Translations under genes and position numbers: made by a program
In this document: in pieces, positions 16,383 through 22,402 of the stretch
Position numbering within the stretch: position 1 is the first letter of the stretch
How the letters are laid out: each line of letters opens with the position of its first letter
Virus record (IMG/VR): IMGVR_UViG_3300017971_000168
Coordinates: 1 to 34,297 of that record
Length of the DNA stretch: 34,297 nt
Source: a virus
Reading direction: 5' to 3' (one strand)
Notes under the pieces: generated by a model
Seen by the model: only the letters and a program-made list of their open reading frames with translations
What the model was told of the DNA's origin: nothing
Databases searched by the model: none

Positions 16383-17297
16383 TTAACAATATCCCACTGG
16401 CACTGTCCATCTACGTTCTCTAAGCAGTTTCAAAGCAATATTAAATCCCATCTCAAAATTCATTGCTTTCTGAGTTGTTCTGCAAACGCTCAACGACCCT
16501 TTCGTAATTGCAAATATTATTTCCTTTGCTATACATGTAAACCCTATTCCCATTGTTTCACAAAGAGTTTTGAGTCTCCTGAGTTGCGAACTTGACAATT
16601 TTGGCAATCTTTCTTGGGATTTAAGATAATTAATTTTTGCTTGCGTTTCGGTTGTTTTTTGCAAATAAGCAGCTTCGAGGGCATCAATCTTTCTAATTTC
16701 ATCAAAACTACCTCCTTCAACTCTTATCTTTGTTCCTTCTTCTCTAATTTGAAATGCTATGGCTTGGAAAAATGCAAGAGTCATGTGGAGATACTGCAAC
16801 TCATTTGTATTTTGAGGCAAATTAACAACAGGAGGATCTGCCACATGCTCTTGATTCGGTTTTTTCTCCCTAACTTTGGAAATGGTATCATCGCTTGTTG
16901 TTATATTATATATATTAAATTCATTATTTATATTATGGATGACAACTTTTTTGGGAGGGGTGACAACTTTTTCTGTAAATAATTGATTTCCCGAAGAAGT
17001 AATAGTTATGGTCCTATAATGCTTACCATTAACATCGTATGTGATTTTAATAAAACCTAGATTCTCCACCTTCTTTATATATCTTTGGATAGTTCGACTT
17101 GAAATCCCCACTTTTTCAGCAAATGTATCATTATGAGCAAAGCAAATTCCACTTTTTCTCGAAAACATCCTAATTAGATATAATAAGTGGAGAATTTGGG
17201 TTCTTGTAGTAGAGTTTTTAGATAAAATGTGGAGATCTTGATTTTTTTTGTAAAAAAAGTGTTTACATTTGTTAGTATTTTGATATTCTGTCGACAT
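16383..17297 (-). CDS. Winged-helix DNA-binding protein, probable replication initiator (304 aa)
   Basis: Residues 30-105 form a HTH_36-type winged helix: TRTQILHLLYLIRMFSR, then GICFAHNDTFAEKVGIS and SRTIQRYIKKVENLGFIKI, with a following beta wing. A low-complexity linker (about 115-160) leads to a charged helical segment (about 165-225) and a basic C-terminal domain with LSSSQLRRLKTLCETMG. This fits phage replication proteins of the lambda O or RepA type, but a transcription regulator is also possible. The gene is leftmost of the divergent control region; its SD (GGGAG) is partly inside a hairpin (17299-17321). No helicase or polymerase gene is seen, so it would recruit host machinery. Confidence 0.72.
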   Translation of the reverse strand: MSTEYQNTNKCKHFFYKKNQDLHILSKNSTTRTQILHLLYLIRMFSRKSGICFAHNDTFAEKVGISSRTIQRYIKKVENLGFIKITYDVNGKHYRTITITSSGNQLFTEKVVTPPKKVVIHNINNEFNIYNITTSDDTISKVREKKPNQEHVADPPVVNLPQNTNELQYLHMTLAFFQAIAFQIREEGTKIRVEGGSFDEIRKIDALEAAYLQKTTETQAKINYLKSQERLPKLSSSQLRRLKTLCETMGIGFTCIAKEIIFAITKGSLSVCRTTQKAMNFEMGFNIALKLLRERRWTVPVGYC

Positions 17298-17298
17298 A

Positions 17299-17321
17299 AT
17301 TACTCCCGGTATTCGAGTAAT
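17299..17321 (-). promoter_or_regulatory. Hairpin over the initiator-like gene SD
   Basis: ATTACTC and GAGTAAT arms (seven pairs) enclose a nine-base loop directly before the ATG at 17297. The SD GGGAG spans the loop-stem border. Translation could be controlled by folding or by an RNA-binding protein such as the phage CsrA. Confidence 0.45.
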
Positions 17322-17328
17322 AGGATTT

Positions 17329-17359
17329 GCCAGTTAGTAGCTATCAACTTCTAACTGGC
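17329..17359. promoter_or_regulatory. Perfect 9-bp inverted repeat in the control region
   Basis: GCCAGTTAG (17329-17337) and CTAACTGGC (17351-17359) are separated by 13 bases. It could be a DNA operator, part of a replication origin, or a hairpin in the leader of the initiator-like mRNA. An AT-rich stretch (17400-17460) follows, which would suit an origin. Confidence 0.5.
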
Positions 17360-17422
17360 GCTAGGAAGCAATTCTAACTCTTTTCCCCCCTAAAAGTTAA
17401 GGAATTTTTAAGATTTATTTTT

Positions 17423-17451
17423 TTGATAATAATTTTAACCTTATATATAAT
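17423..17451 (+). promoter_or_regulatory. Rightward sigma70-type promoter ahead of the early region
   Basis: TTGATA (17423-17428) and TATAAT (17446-17451) are 17 bases apart within a strongly AT-rich stretch. Transcription would begin near 17458 and meet the terminator at 17522-17553. Confidence 0.65.
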
Positions 17452-17457
17452 ATATAT

Positions 17458-17553
17458 GTTGATCCTTTTTATGCTTTACGCGATATCAGACTCATGAGTG
17501 GCATATGTGGTTAACTCCTTACCCTCCTGCTGTTGTTTCAGGAGGGTTTTTTT
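17458..17553 (+). ncRNA. Candidate small RNA or attenuated leader (about 95 nt)
   Basis: It lies between the promoter at 17423 and a strong intrinsic terminator. No convincing reading frame with an SD is present; the only short frame is eight codons from 17471. It contains a 10-base palindrome ACTCATGAGT (17490-17499) and two anti-SD-like segments, AACTCCTTA (17513-17521) and CCCTCC. It is either a free-standing regulatory RNA or a leader whose terminator must be passed for early expression. Confidence 0.5.
17522..17553 (+). terminator. Rho-independent terminator
   Basis: CCCTCCTG (17522-17529) and CAGGAGGG (17539-17546) form a perfect eight-pair stem with a nine-base loop, followed by seven T. 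It stands between the first rightward promoter and the first early gene. Confidence 0.9.
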
Positions 17554-17580
17554 GTTATCATTTGTTGACATTTATATAAA
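17552..17580 (+). promoter_or_regulatory. Possible promoter for the AlpA-like gene
   Basis: TTGTTA (17552-17557), 17 bases, TATAAA (17575-17580). A copy of the TTGACATTTAT motif (17565-17575) lies in the spacer and may be an operator. The start would be only a few bases before the gene, so alternatively the gene depends on read-through of the terminator. Confidence 0.4.
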
Positions 17581-17592
17581 AAGAGGAAGCAA

Positions 17593-17832
17593 ATGGAACA
17601 AAATTACGAATTATCGAATTACCAATTAATAAATGTTAGAGAATTTGCTGACATAATTGGCGTTACCAGAATATCTTTATTACAAAATCTTCATAGAAAT
17701 CCTCAGTACTATCCACCAATTTATCGTATCAGTCATAAAAAAAACTCACCTTTGAGGTTTAAAAAACAAGAAGTTATGAACTGGATAGATAAAAATAAAG
17801 AAATAGCAAATAAAAGTGTTGACATTTATTGA
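17593..17832 (+). CDS. AlpA/excisionase-type helix-turn-helix regulator (79 aa)
   Basis: The pattern LINVREFADIIGVTRISLLQ (helix-turn-helix), then YPPIYRIS and RFKKQEVMNWIDKNK, is that of AlpA and MerR-like winged-helix small regulators. AAGAGGAAGC upstream of the ATG is the SD. As first early gene it is a candidate for binding the TTGACATTTRT sites around it; the gene end itself contains such a site (17819-17834), which could give feedback. No integrase was found, so excisionase activity is unlikely. Confidence 0.78.
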   Translation: MEQNYELSNYQLINVREFADIIGVTRISLLQNLHRNPQYYPPIYRISHKKNSPLRFKKQEVMNWIDKNKEIANKSVDIY

Positions 17833-17847
17833 CATATGTTATATTAT
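17819..17847 (+). promoter_or_regulatory. Early promoter with tandem TTGACA boxes
   Basis: TTGACA (17819-17824), 17 bases, TATTAT (17842-17847); an overlapping TATATT is an alternative -10. A second TTGACAT begins exactly 10 bp after the first (17829), one helical turn, suggesting tandem protein binding. It overlaps the end of the AlpA-like gene and drives the early run from 17879. Confidence 0.68.
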
Positions 17848-17878
17848 GTTCTCGAGTTTAACAAATTGGAGAATAAAA

Positions 17879-18106
17879 ATGACTACTCAAGAATTGAACA
17901 TCAAAGTTCGTTTACAAGACCTCATTTCACCCACCGACCAACAATTATCAAACAAACAACAACGCTGGCTAGATCAATGCCAAGGCTGTTTTGAATATCT
18001 TGAAGATATATGCAGCTGGGGCCATAAAATAGGCGTACACATTCCTATAGCCTTATATGAACCTATTTGTGATTTTTACTATAGACATCAAGCAGAATTA
18101 AATTAA
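17879..18106 (+). CDS. Early protein of unknown function (75 aa)
   Basis: The start at 17879 has TTGGAG upstream; longer in-frame starts lie within the promoter. The protein is MTTQELNIKVRLQDL, with SNKQQRWLDQCQGC (residues 24-37) and a helical C-terminus. The NKQ-x2-W-x-D-x-C pattern recurs in the 67-aa protein at 18319. Four Cys could bind metal, but spacing is not a clear Zn finger. First gene after the early promoter; possibly host-directed. Confidence 0.7.
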   Translation: MTTQELNIKVRLQDLISPTDQQLSNKQQRWLDQCQGCFEYLEDICSWGHKIGVHIPIALYEPICDFYYRHQAELN

Positions 18107-18117
18107 GGAGAACTAAA

Positions 18118-18318
18118 ATGTATAATGATACTGTAAAATTTTTCCAACATGCAGAACAAGAATTATTTAATCTTTTGCATAAAATTAGTGTAGCAACTGA
18201 AGATTTAGAAGATATATCTAAAAATGCTTATAAACTTACAAAATATATAGAGCATAGATTGCTTGACGTTCAAGCTTTTAAAGCAAGTGTTACACATGTA
18301 AGTGACGAGGATAATTAA
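18118..18318 (+). CDS. Early helical protein of unknown function (66 aa)
   Basis: TTAAGGAG precedes the ATG at ideal spacing. The protein is almost entirely predicted helix (FFQHAEQELFNLLHKI, NAYKLTKYIEHRLL) and ends in acidic residues. No membrane segment and no Cys. Its stop adjoins the next ATG directly. Confidence 0.68.
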   Translation: MYNDTVKFFQHAEQELFNLLHKISVATEDLEDISKNAYKLTKYIEHRLLDVQAFKASVTHVSDEDN

Positions 18319-18522
18319 ATGAATATCTTACCAGAAGAAGCAAGAAAAATTTCAGAAAAAAATAATATACCGCCAGATTTCTTAGAAGTAGCGATTAAGT
18401 TTGCCACTGTAAGATCAATGATGAATGACAAACAAACACAATGGTTTGATGGTTGTCTTAAACCTGAGGTTTTGGAGTTAGTAAACAAACTAACTAAAAC
18501 CTTTCTATTCAAAGGAAAATAA
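18319..18522 (+). CDS. Early protein of unknown function (67 aa)
   Basis: The ATG follows the previous stop with no gap; the SD GAGGA lies inside the upstream gene. MNDKQTQWFDGCLKP (about residues 35-49) resembles a segment in the 75-aa protein at 17879, so the two may be distant paralogs. The rest is helical with a basic C-terminus (LTKTFLFKGK). Confidence 0.68.
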   Translation: MNILPEEARKISEKNNIPPDFLEVAIKFATVRSMMNDKQTQWFDGCLKPEVLELVNKLTKTFLFKGK

Positions 18523-18524
18523 CA

Positions 18525-18875
18525 ATGCAAACTTATGAAACATATAAAGCAGAATTTGAAGCACGCAATAACTTAGATTTTAACCCTTTCGAGCATACTC
18601 ATGCTGTTGCTAGTGAAATAGTTGCTTATTATTCAAAAGAATATGTGCAACTAAAAAATACAATTAAGGAGTTGACTAAAAAGGCCAACTCCTTAAAAAC
18701 TAAACTTAAAGATTACATGGGAGAAAAAGAGGAAATGGTTGATACTAGCGGGACACATCTTCATTACTATAAGCATGAACAACGCAAATCATTTGATGAA
18801 GAGACATTTAAAAAAGAAATGCCAAGGTTACATGCTAAATATTTAACTATTAAAGAAATTAGGAGGTTTTTATAA
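18525..18875 (+). CDS. Protein resembling the C-terminal tail of YqaJ-type phage nucleases (116 aa)
   Basis: Residues 40-116 follow the pattern seen at the end of YqaJ/lambda-exo-like phage nucleases: a coiled helix (LTKKANSLKTKLKDYMGE), a beta hairpin (MVDTSGTHLHYYKHEQRKSFD), then FKKEMPRLHAKYL and a final RRFL. The nuclease core with its D-E-K catalytic residues is absent, so this is either a detached accessory domain or an unrelated DNA-binding fold. It contains an 11-bp perfect inverted repeat (18664-18696). The neighbouring genes include an annealing ATPase and SSB, with which such nucleases usually act. Confidence 0.62.
   Translation: MQTYETYKAEFEARNNLDFNPFEHTHAVASEIVAYYSKEYVQLKNTIKELTKKANSLKTKLKDYMGEKEEMVDTSGTHLHYYKHEQRKSFDEETFKKEMPRLHAKYLTIKEIRRFL
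18664..18696 (+). repeat. Intragenic 11-bp perfect inverted repeat
   Basis: TTAAGGAGTTG (18664-18674) and CAACTCCTTAA (18686-18696) enclose 11 bases inside the 116-aa gene. The arms contain an SD-like AAGGAG and its complement. The 3' arm shares ACTCCTTA with the candidate small RNA at 17513. Confidence 0.6.
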
Positions 18876-19051
18876 TGGACAACAATACTTTGTTAGAATC
18901 TGTAGAAAAAGGAAAAATACAGCAAGATATTTCAATGCTTTCCATAATTATAGATATGCAAAAACACATAATTATAGATATGGAAAAACAGATAAGCCAA
19001 TTAAATGACCGAGTGCTAATGATTGAACATTATCTAAAGGAGCAACAATAA
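18875..19051 (+). CDS. Small coiled-coil protein (58 aa)
   Basis: The ATG overlaps the preceding TAA (TAATG) and has TTAGGAGG. The sequence holds two near copies of a short unit (IIIDMQKH, IIIDMEKQ) inside one amphipathic helix, and ends LNDRVLMIEHYLKEQQ. A homodimeric coiled coil is likely. Function is unknown. Confidence 0.68.
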   Translation: MDNNTLLESVEKGKIQQDISMLSIIIDMQKHIIIDMEKQISQLNDRVLMIEHYLKEQQ

Positions 19052-19218
19052 TGTATGAATATGAGAAGTTTATAGAAAGCGATCCATATCGCTACGGAGT
19101 TCCTGACAGAAATGATGATCTAGAGTTTATGTTAGGAGACGAGGAGGAAGAAAAAGAAGAGGCGAGCTTATTATCTTCTTATAATGAATGGAGAACAACA
19201 TGGAAAACTACAAATTAA
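19051..19218 (+). CDS. Small acidic protein (55 aa)
   Basis: The ATG overlaps the previous stop (TAATG); AAAGGAG is inside the upstream gene. The centre is strongly acidic (LGDEEEEKEEASL) after MYEYEKFIESDPYRYG. Small acidic early proteins often act as DNA mimics or host inhibitors, but nothing here is diagnostic. The 3' end overlaps the next gene by 19 bp. Confidence 0.62.
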   Translation: MYEYEKFIESDPYRYGVPDRNDDLEFMLGDEEEEKEEASLLSSYNEWRTTWKTTN

Positions 19219-19406
19219 ATCTACACAAAAACCGGCTTTTATCCAAACGCTTATGGCTTAAGGATAGAATACAAACCTGTCGAGAGAGCAATCAACTCTC
19301 TAAGATGAGGTTTTATGAGAAACAACTGATCAAATATGATCAAAATGTATATGCATTAGAAAGAAAGGAGAGGGAAAATGTTAATCTTAACTCGCAGAAT
19401 AGGTGA
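19200..19406 (+). CDS. Small basic helical protein upstream of csrA (68 aa)
   Basis: The ATG at 19200 has GGAG six bases upstream; an in-frame ATG at 19188 contains that SD. The protein is helical and rich in Lys and Arg ([29 protein letters not shown]). It overlaps csrA by 29 bases, so the two are probably translated together. Function is unknown. Confidence 0.65.
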   Translation: MENYKLNLHKNRLLSKRLWLKDRIQTCRESNQLSKMRFYEKQLIKYDQNVYALERKERENVNLNSQNR

Positions 19407-19572
19407 GAAAATAATTATCAATGATAATGTTACTGTAGAAATCTTAATGGTAAAAGGAGCTCAAGTAAGATTAGGGGTAAATGCCCCCAAATCTGTCACA
19501 GTTCACAGAGAGGAAATATATAAAAAAATACAGAAAGAAGGAGATAGGAAATTGGAAGTTGTACATGGCTGA
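19378..19572 (+). CDS. csrA: CsrA-family RNA-binding translational regulator (64 aa)
   Basis: A full-length CsrA/Rsm[31 protein letters not shown] and VHREEIY are hallmark segments, with the RNA-binding residues Leu4, Arg6 and Arg44 all kept. CsrA dimers bind GGA in hairpin loops, usually over an SD, and repress or stabilise mRNAs. The ATG has AAGGAGAGGG upstream, itself GGA-rich, so autoregulation is possible. The C-terminal extension ([12 protein letters not shown]) is of ordinary length. In the phage it may retune host carbon or virulence control, or phage mRNAs with buried SDs. Confidence 0.96.
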   Translation: MLILTRRIGEKIIINDNVTVEILMVKGAQVRLGVNAPKSVTVHREEIYKKIQKEGDRKLEVVHG

Positions 19573-19744
19573 AAATTCAAATGGTTGTGGGTGTGTAACA
19601 GTAATTATAGGAGTTGTTTGCGCTATTTTTTTATGGAAAATAATGCATTCAGGAATAAAAATTAATTTTACACATCCTGCGAAACAAACTAGTACAATTT
19701 ATATTGGAGTTAATAAAGATGTATACAATAAATCTAATAGTTGA
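19565..19744 (+). CDS. Small membrane protein (59 aa)
   Basis: The start at 19565 has GGAAG upstream and overlaps csrA by eight bases. After [10 protein letters not shown] comes one hydrophobic segment ([17 protein letters not shown], about residues 11-27), then a polar tail ([16 protein letters not shown]). The two Cys before the segment are not a clear lipobox. Possibly an inner-membrane early protein, for example in superinfection exclusion; function is unknown. Confidence 0.6.
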   Translation: MAENSNGCGCVTVIIGVVCAIFLWKIMHSGIKINFTHPAKQTSTIYIGVNKDVYNKSNS

Positions 19745-19937
19745 TTGCATGGCCGCTTTTTCTTTTAGTTGGATAATTATAGATATAATATATAAATTAA
19801 AAAAACCATACAAACCGACGTTACAAGAACAAATATTTTTAGATTTATTATATAAAGTCTCAACGGCTCTTGTAGAATTGGAAACTGCTAGAAAAAAATT
19901 AACTGATTTACAAATTGAATTAAAGGAAAAACAATGA
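19719..19937 (+). CDS. Small membrane protein with coiled coil (72 aa)
   Basis: The ATG at 19719 is chosen with TTGGAG upstream; a TTG further up is less likely. A hydrophobic N-terminal segment ([18 protein letters not shown], about residues 8-25) is followed by KLKKPYKP and a long charged helix (VELETARKKLTDLQIELK). It overlaps the preceding gene by 26 bases. It is predicted to be anchored with a cytoplasmic coiled coil. Confidence 0.62.
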   Translation: MYTINLIVDCMAAFSFSWIIIDIIYKLKKPYKPTLQEQIFLDLLYKVSTALVELETARKKLTDLQIELKEKQ

Positions 19938-20146
19938 ATGATAAATTATCACTAGAAAAAATGCTTGCCGAGTCTGAGCATAACTTTGAACCAAAAAAAT
20001 ACAAAGATATGCCATATGACTATATCGCAATAGATCAACCAAAAGATAACACATATTTTTTACAAATAGCTTTTCATAAAGAAAGCGGAAAATTCTCTCA
20101 TTTTGATATTGAGAATGAGTATGGCCAAGAATGGCAAAGTAGATAG
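19934..20146 (+). CDS. Early protein of unknown function (70 aa)
   Basis: An ATGA overlap with the previous gene and AAAGGAAA upstream. The C-terminal FLQIAFHKESGKFSHFD resembles FLQVNFDENGNFISWD of the small paralog at 16186, so it may be a distant member of that family on the other strand. The rest is acidic and Tyr-rich (MPYDYIAIDQPKDN). Confidence 0.65.
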   Translation: MNDKLSLEKMLAESEHNFEPKKYKDMPYDYIAIDQPKDNTYFLQIAFHKESGKFSHFDIENEYGQEWQSR

Positions 20147-20157
20147 GAGGAAAAGAC

Positions 20158-20346
20158 ATGTTAAAATGTTTTTGCTGCAAAAAAAAACCAAAATCTATTA
20201 TAGAACGACTTAATAAACGCCCGAAATCCAGATTTTTTGGATGCAAAATACCAAAATCAGAAATGGAAACCCAGCAAACAATTTTGCAAGAAGCCTTGGG
20301 AGCAATAAGTTTTCAAGAACATCAACCACAGGAGAAACCACAATGA
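20158..20346 (+). CDS. Small Cys-rich protein (62 aa)
   Basis: AGGAGG lies before the ATG. The N-terminus MLKCFCCKKKPKS has a CFCC cluster followed by a basic region; a further Cys is at residue 29. The C-terminal half is acidic and Gln-rich. The stop overlaps the ATG of the ATPase gene (ATGA), so it is coupled to the recombination module. Metal binding or lipid modification is possible. Confidence 0.65.
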   Translation: MLKCFCCKKKPKSIIERLNKRPKSRFFGCKIPKSEMETQQTILQEALGAISFQEHQPQEKPQ

Positions 20347-21008
20347 GTACAATTATGATAATAGGTGAAAGTGGATCAGGAAAATCTACTTCTATAAGAA
20401 CAATGGATCCAAAGAAAACATTTTTAATACAAGTAATAAATAAACCGCTCCCTTTTCGAGGTGTAAAAAAATCTTTTATACCTGTAAACAAAGAGGGAAA
20501 AGGAAATAAGCTTGTCACTGATGATTATGTAAAAATAAGCCAATCTATAGGGTGGTTAGGAGAAAACCGCAAAGATATCAAGACAGTCATTATCGATGAC
20601 TTTCAATACATCATGAGTCTTGAATTTATGAGAAGAGCAGAAGAAAAAGGATGGGATAAATTTGCAGAAATAGCAGCTCATATATTTAAAGTTATCGATA
20701 CTTCTATTATGGCGCGACCTGATTTAAACGTTGTCTTATTAGCTCATTCAACTACTGACGATATGGGTAAAACGAAGCTTAAAACAATAGGAAAGATGAT
20801 TGACGAAAAAATCACTTTAGAAGGAATGTGTACAGTAGTATTACATTCTAAGATTGTTGACGAAAAATATGTATTCCAAACACAAGGAGATGCAACAACA
20901 ATTGCTAAATCTCCTATAGAAATGTTTGAGGATCGTTATATACCTAATGATCTTAAGTTCGTTATTGATACTATTGAAAAGTATTATGATGAAGATATTA
21001 AAATGTAA
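20343..21008 (+). CDS. RecA-like P-loop ATPase, probable Sak4-type annealing protein (221 aa)
   Basis: Walker A GESGSGKST at residues 8-16, Walker B TVIIDDFQYI at 81-90, and a following strand LNVVLLAHST (128-137) form a compact RecA core. This AAA_24/Sak4 type acts in phage single-strand annealing and is usually paired with a phage SSB, as here. The start at 20343 is chosen by the ATGA overlap and AGGAG; upstream in-frame starts run back through the 62-aa gene. An alternative is a non-recombinase ATPase of the same fold. It probably helps make concatemers for headful packaging. Confidence 0.8.
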   Translation: MSTIMIIGESGSGKSTSIRTMDPKKTFLIQVINKPLPFRGVKKSFIPVNKEGKGNKLVTDDYVKISQSIGWLGENRKDIKTVIIDDFQYIMSLEFMRRAEEKGWDKFAEIAAHIFKVIDTSIMARPDLNVVLLAHSTTDDMGKTKLKTIGKMIDEKITLEGMCTVVLHSKIVDEKYVFQTQGDATTIAKSPIEMFEDRYIPNDLKFVIDTIEKYYDEDIKM

Positions 21009-21020
21009 AGGAGAAAAACA

Positions 21021-21557
21021 ATGATTGATTTTGAATATGAAGTAGACCCAGCTGACGCTAGATCTGAAAGAGCTGATCCAGGTGTTTATAAAATAATGCT
21101 TGAAGAAATAGAACCAAAAACATCTCAAAATGGTAACCAATATTTGGTATTCAAATATAAAGTTATAGAAGGTCTGTTTAAAGGAACAGAAGTAACAGAT
21201 AATGTAAATTTATATCATCCTAAAGAAACTGTTCAACGAATAGCTAAACAACGCTTATACAACATCGCAAAAGCTTTAAACAAACCTGATCATGCAAAAG
21301 TCAAAATGGTAGAGTTTTTAAATAAGCCAATGAAAGCATTAATTGAAAATGAAAACTATACTAGAACACTTCCTGATGAAAATGGCCAAATGGAAGAAAA
21401 AACATTCACAAAAAATATTATCAAAAGGTTTTATAAAGCAACGGAAGAGGTTATATATACCCCTAAACCGGTTAGAGATCCTAATGATAACCCTAATATA
21501 TCAAAGCCTACGAAAAATGCTGAACCATTGCCGCCAGCTGATGATTTACCTTTTTAG
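21021..21557 (+). CDS. Single-strand DNA-binding protein, DUF669-like (178 aa)
   Basis: The N-terminus (DADARSERADPGVYKIM-like, with GVYKIMLEEIEPKTSQNG and GTEVTDNVNLYHP) fits the DUF669 phage family. The C-terminus is Pro-rich and ends in the acidic tip PPADDLPF, the hallmark of SSBs that recruit partners. AAAGGAG precedes the ATG, 12 bases after the ATPase gene. It should coat single strands and work with the Sak4-type ATPase. Confidence 0.82.
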   Translation: MIDFEYEVDPADARSERADPGVYKIMLEEIEPKTSQNGNQYLVFKYKVIEGLFKGTEVTDNVNLYHPKETVQRIAKQRLYNIAKALNKPDHAKVKMVEFLNKPMKALIENENYTRTLPDENGQMEEKTFTKNIIKRFYKATEEVIYTPKPVRDPNDNPNISKPTKNAEPLPPADDLPF

Positions 21558-21565
21558 GAGGATAT

Positions 21566-22387
21566 ATGCTAGCTAATAATATTACTGTAAGCCTTCCAAA
21601 CTTAGGTTGCAATAAAGATTGTCCATATTGTATATCTAAGCTTACCCCCCAAAGCGTAAACAATATTGAATTATTTGGCAAAAATATATTTTTATTAGAA
21701 AATTTAGTAAAAAGATCAAATGCAGCTAGTCTGTTAATTACTGGAAAAGGCGAACCTTTATTGAATCCATATGGATTAAGATTAATATGCCAAGCATTTA
21801 GCAACCAAATTATATTAGAATTGCAAACAAATGGATTGTTAATAGAAAAGGGACAATCAGAAAGCTCTATAATAAAAGAATGCTTGGAGAAGGCAATCAA
21901 TGTAATCGCTTTTTCAATTGATAATATTAAAGACTGGGAATATTTGATACCAACAATGTCTAAATATGCTCAAATGGGGAAAGTTATTAGAATAACTTTG
22001 ATAGTATCTAAATTATTGCCTGAAAATTTTAATTTCACATATGCTATAAAACTGGCACGAGAATCTCAGGCGAATCAAATAACTTTTAGAAAAACTGATT
22101 ACCCTAAGCATTCAATTGGAAATAATGTTGTTACAGAATGGATAAAAGACAACGCAAACGAAGTTTTGTATAATAAGTTAAAAGACGAGTTTTTAGCAAC
22201 TAATTCACCAATCGTTAGAAAATTATGTTGGGGACCATCTATCTATGATTATAATGGGATTGGATTGACGTTTTTCGATAAATGTATTCAAGAAACAAAT
22301 ACAAATGAAAACATAAGAAGTTTAATATACCAGTCAGATGGGCATTTATATACAAGCTGGAACAAAGGAGGATCAATTTTATTTTAA
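21566..22387 (+). CDS. Radical SAM enzyme of unknown substrate (273 aa)
   Basis: A cluster-binding CX3CX2C motif is at residues 15-22 (CNKDCPYC), the GEP motif at 60-64 (GKGEP, in ITGKGEPLLNP), and a later strand ELQTNG (85-90). These define a radical SAM protein that binds [4Fe-4S] and S-adenosylmethionine. The ELQTNG part recalls QueE and NrdG-type enzymes, but no other queuosine or ribonucleotide reductase gene is present. Two C-terminal Cys (RKLCWGPS and FDKCIQ) may bind a second cluster or metal. AGGAGG lies before the ATG. It follows the SSB gene by eight bases, so a role in DNA or RNA modification is plausible but unproven. Confidence 0.88.
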   Translation: MLANNITVSLPNLGCNKDCPYCISKLTPQSVNNIELFGKNIFLLENLVKRSNAASLLITGKGEPLLNPYGLRLICQAFSNQIILELQTNGLLIEKGQSESSIIKECLEKAINVIAFSIDNIKDWEYLIPTMSKYAQMGKVIRITLIVSKLLPENFNFTYAIKLARESQANQITFRKTDYPKHSIGNNVVTEWIKDNANEVLYNKLKDEFLATNSPIVRKLCWGPSIYDYNGIGLTFFDKCIQETNTNENIRSLIYQSDGHLYTSWNKGGSILF

Positions 22388-22402
22388 ATGATATACTAGG
22401 TT

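Noticed and set aside
20210-20518. Leftward frames opposite the ATPase and neighbours
   Set aside because: They run against a tightly coupled operon with clear SDs and show no domain.
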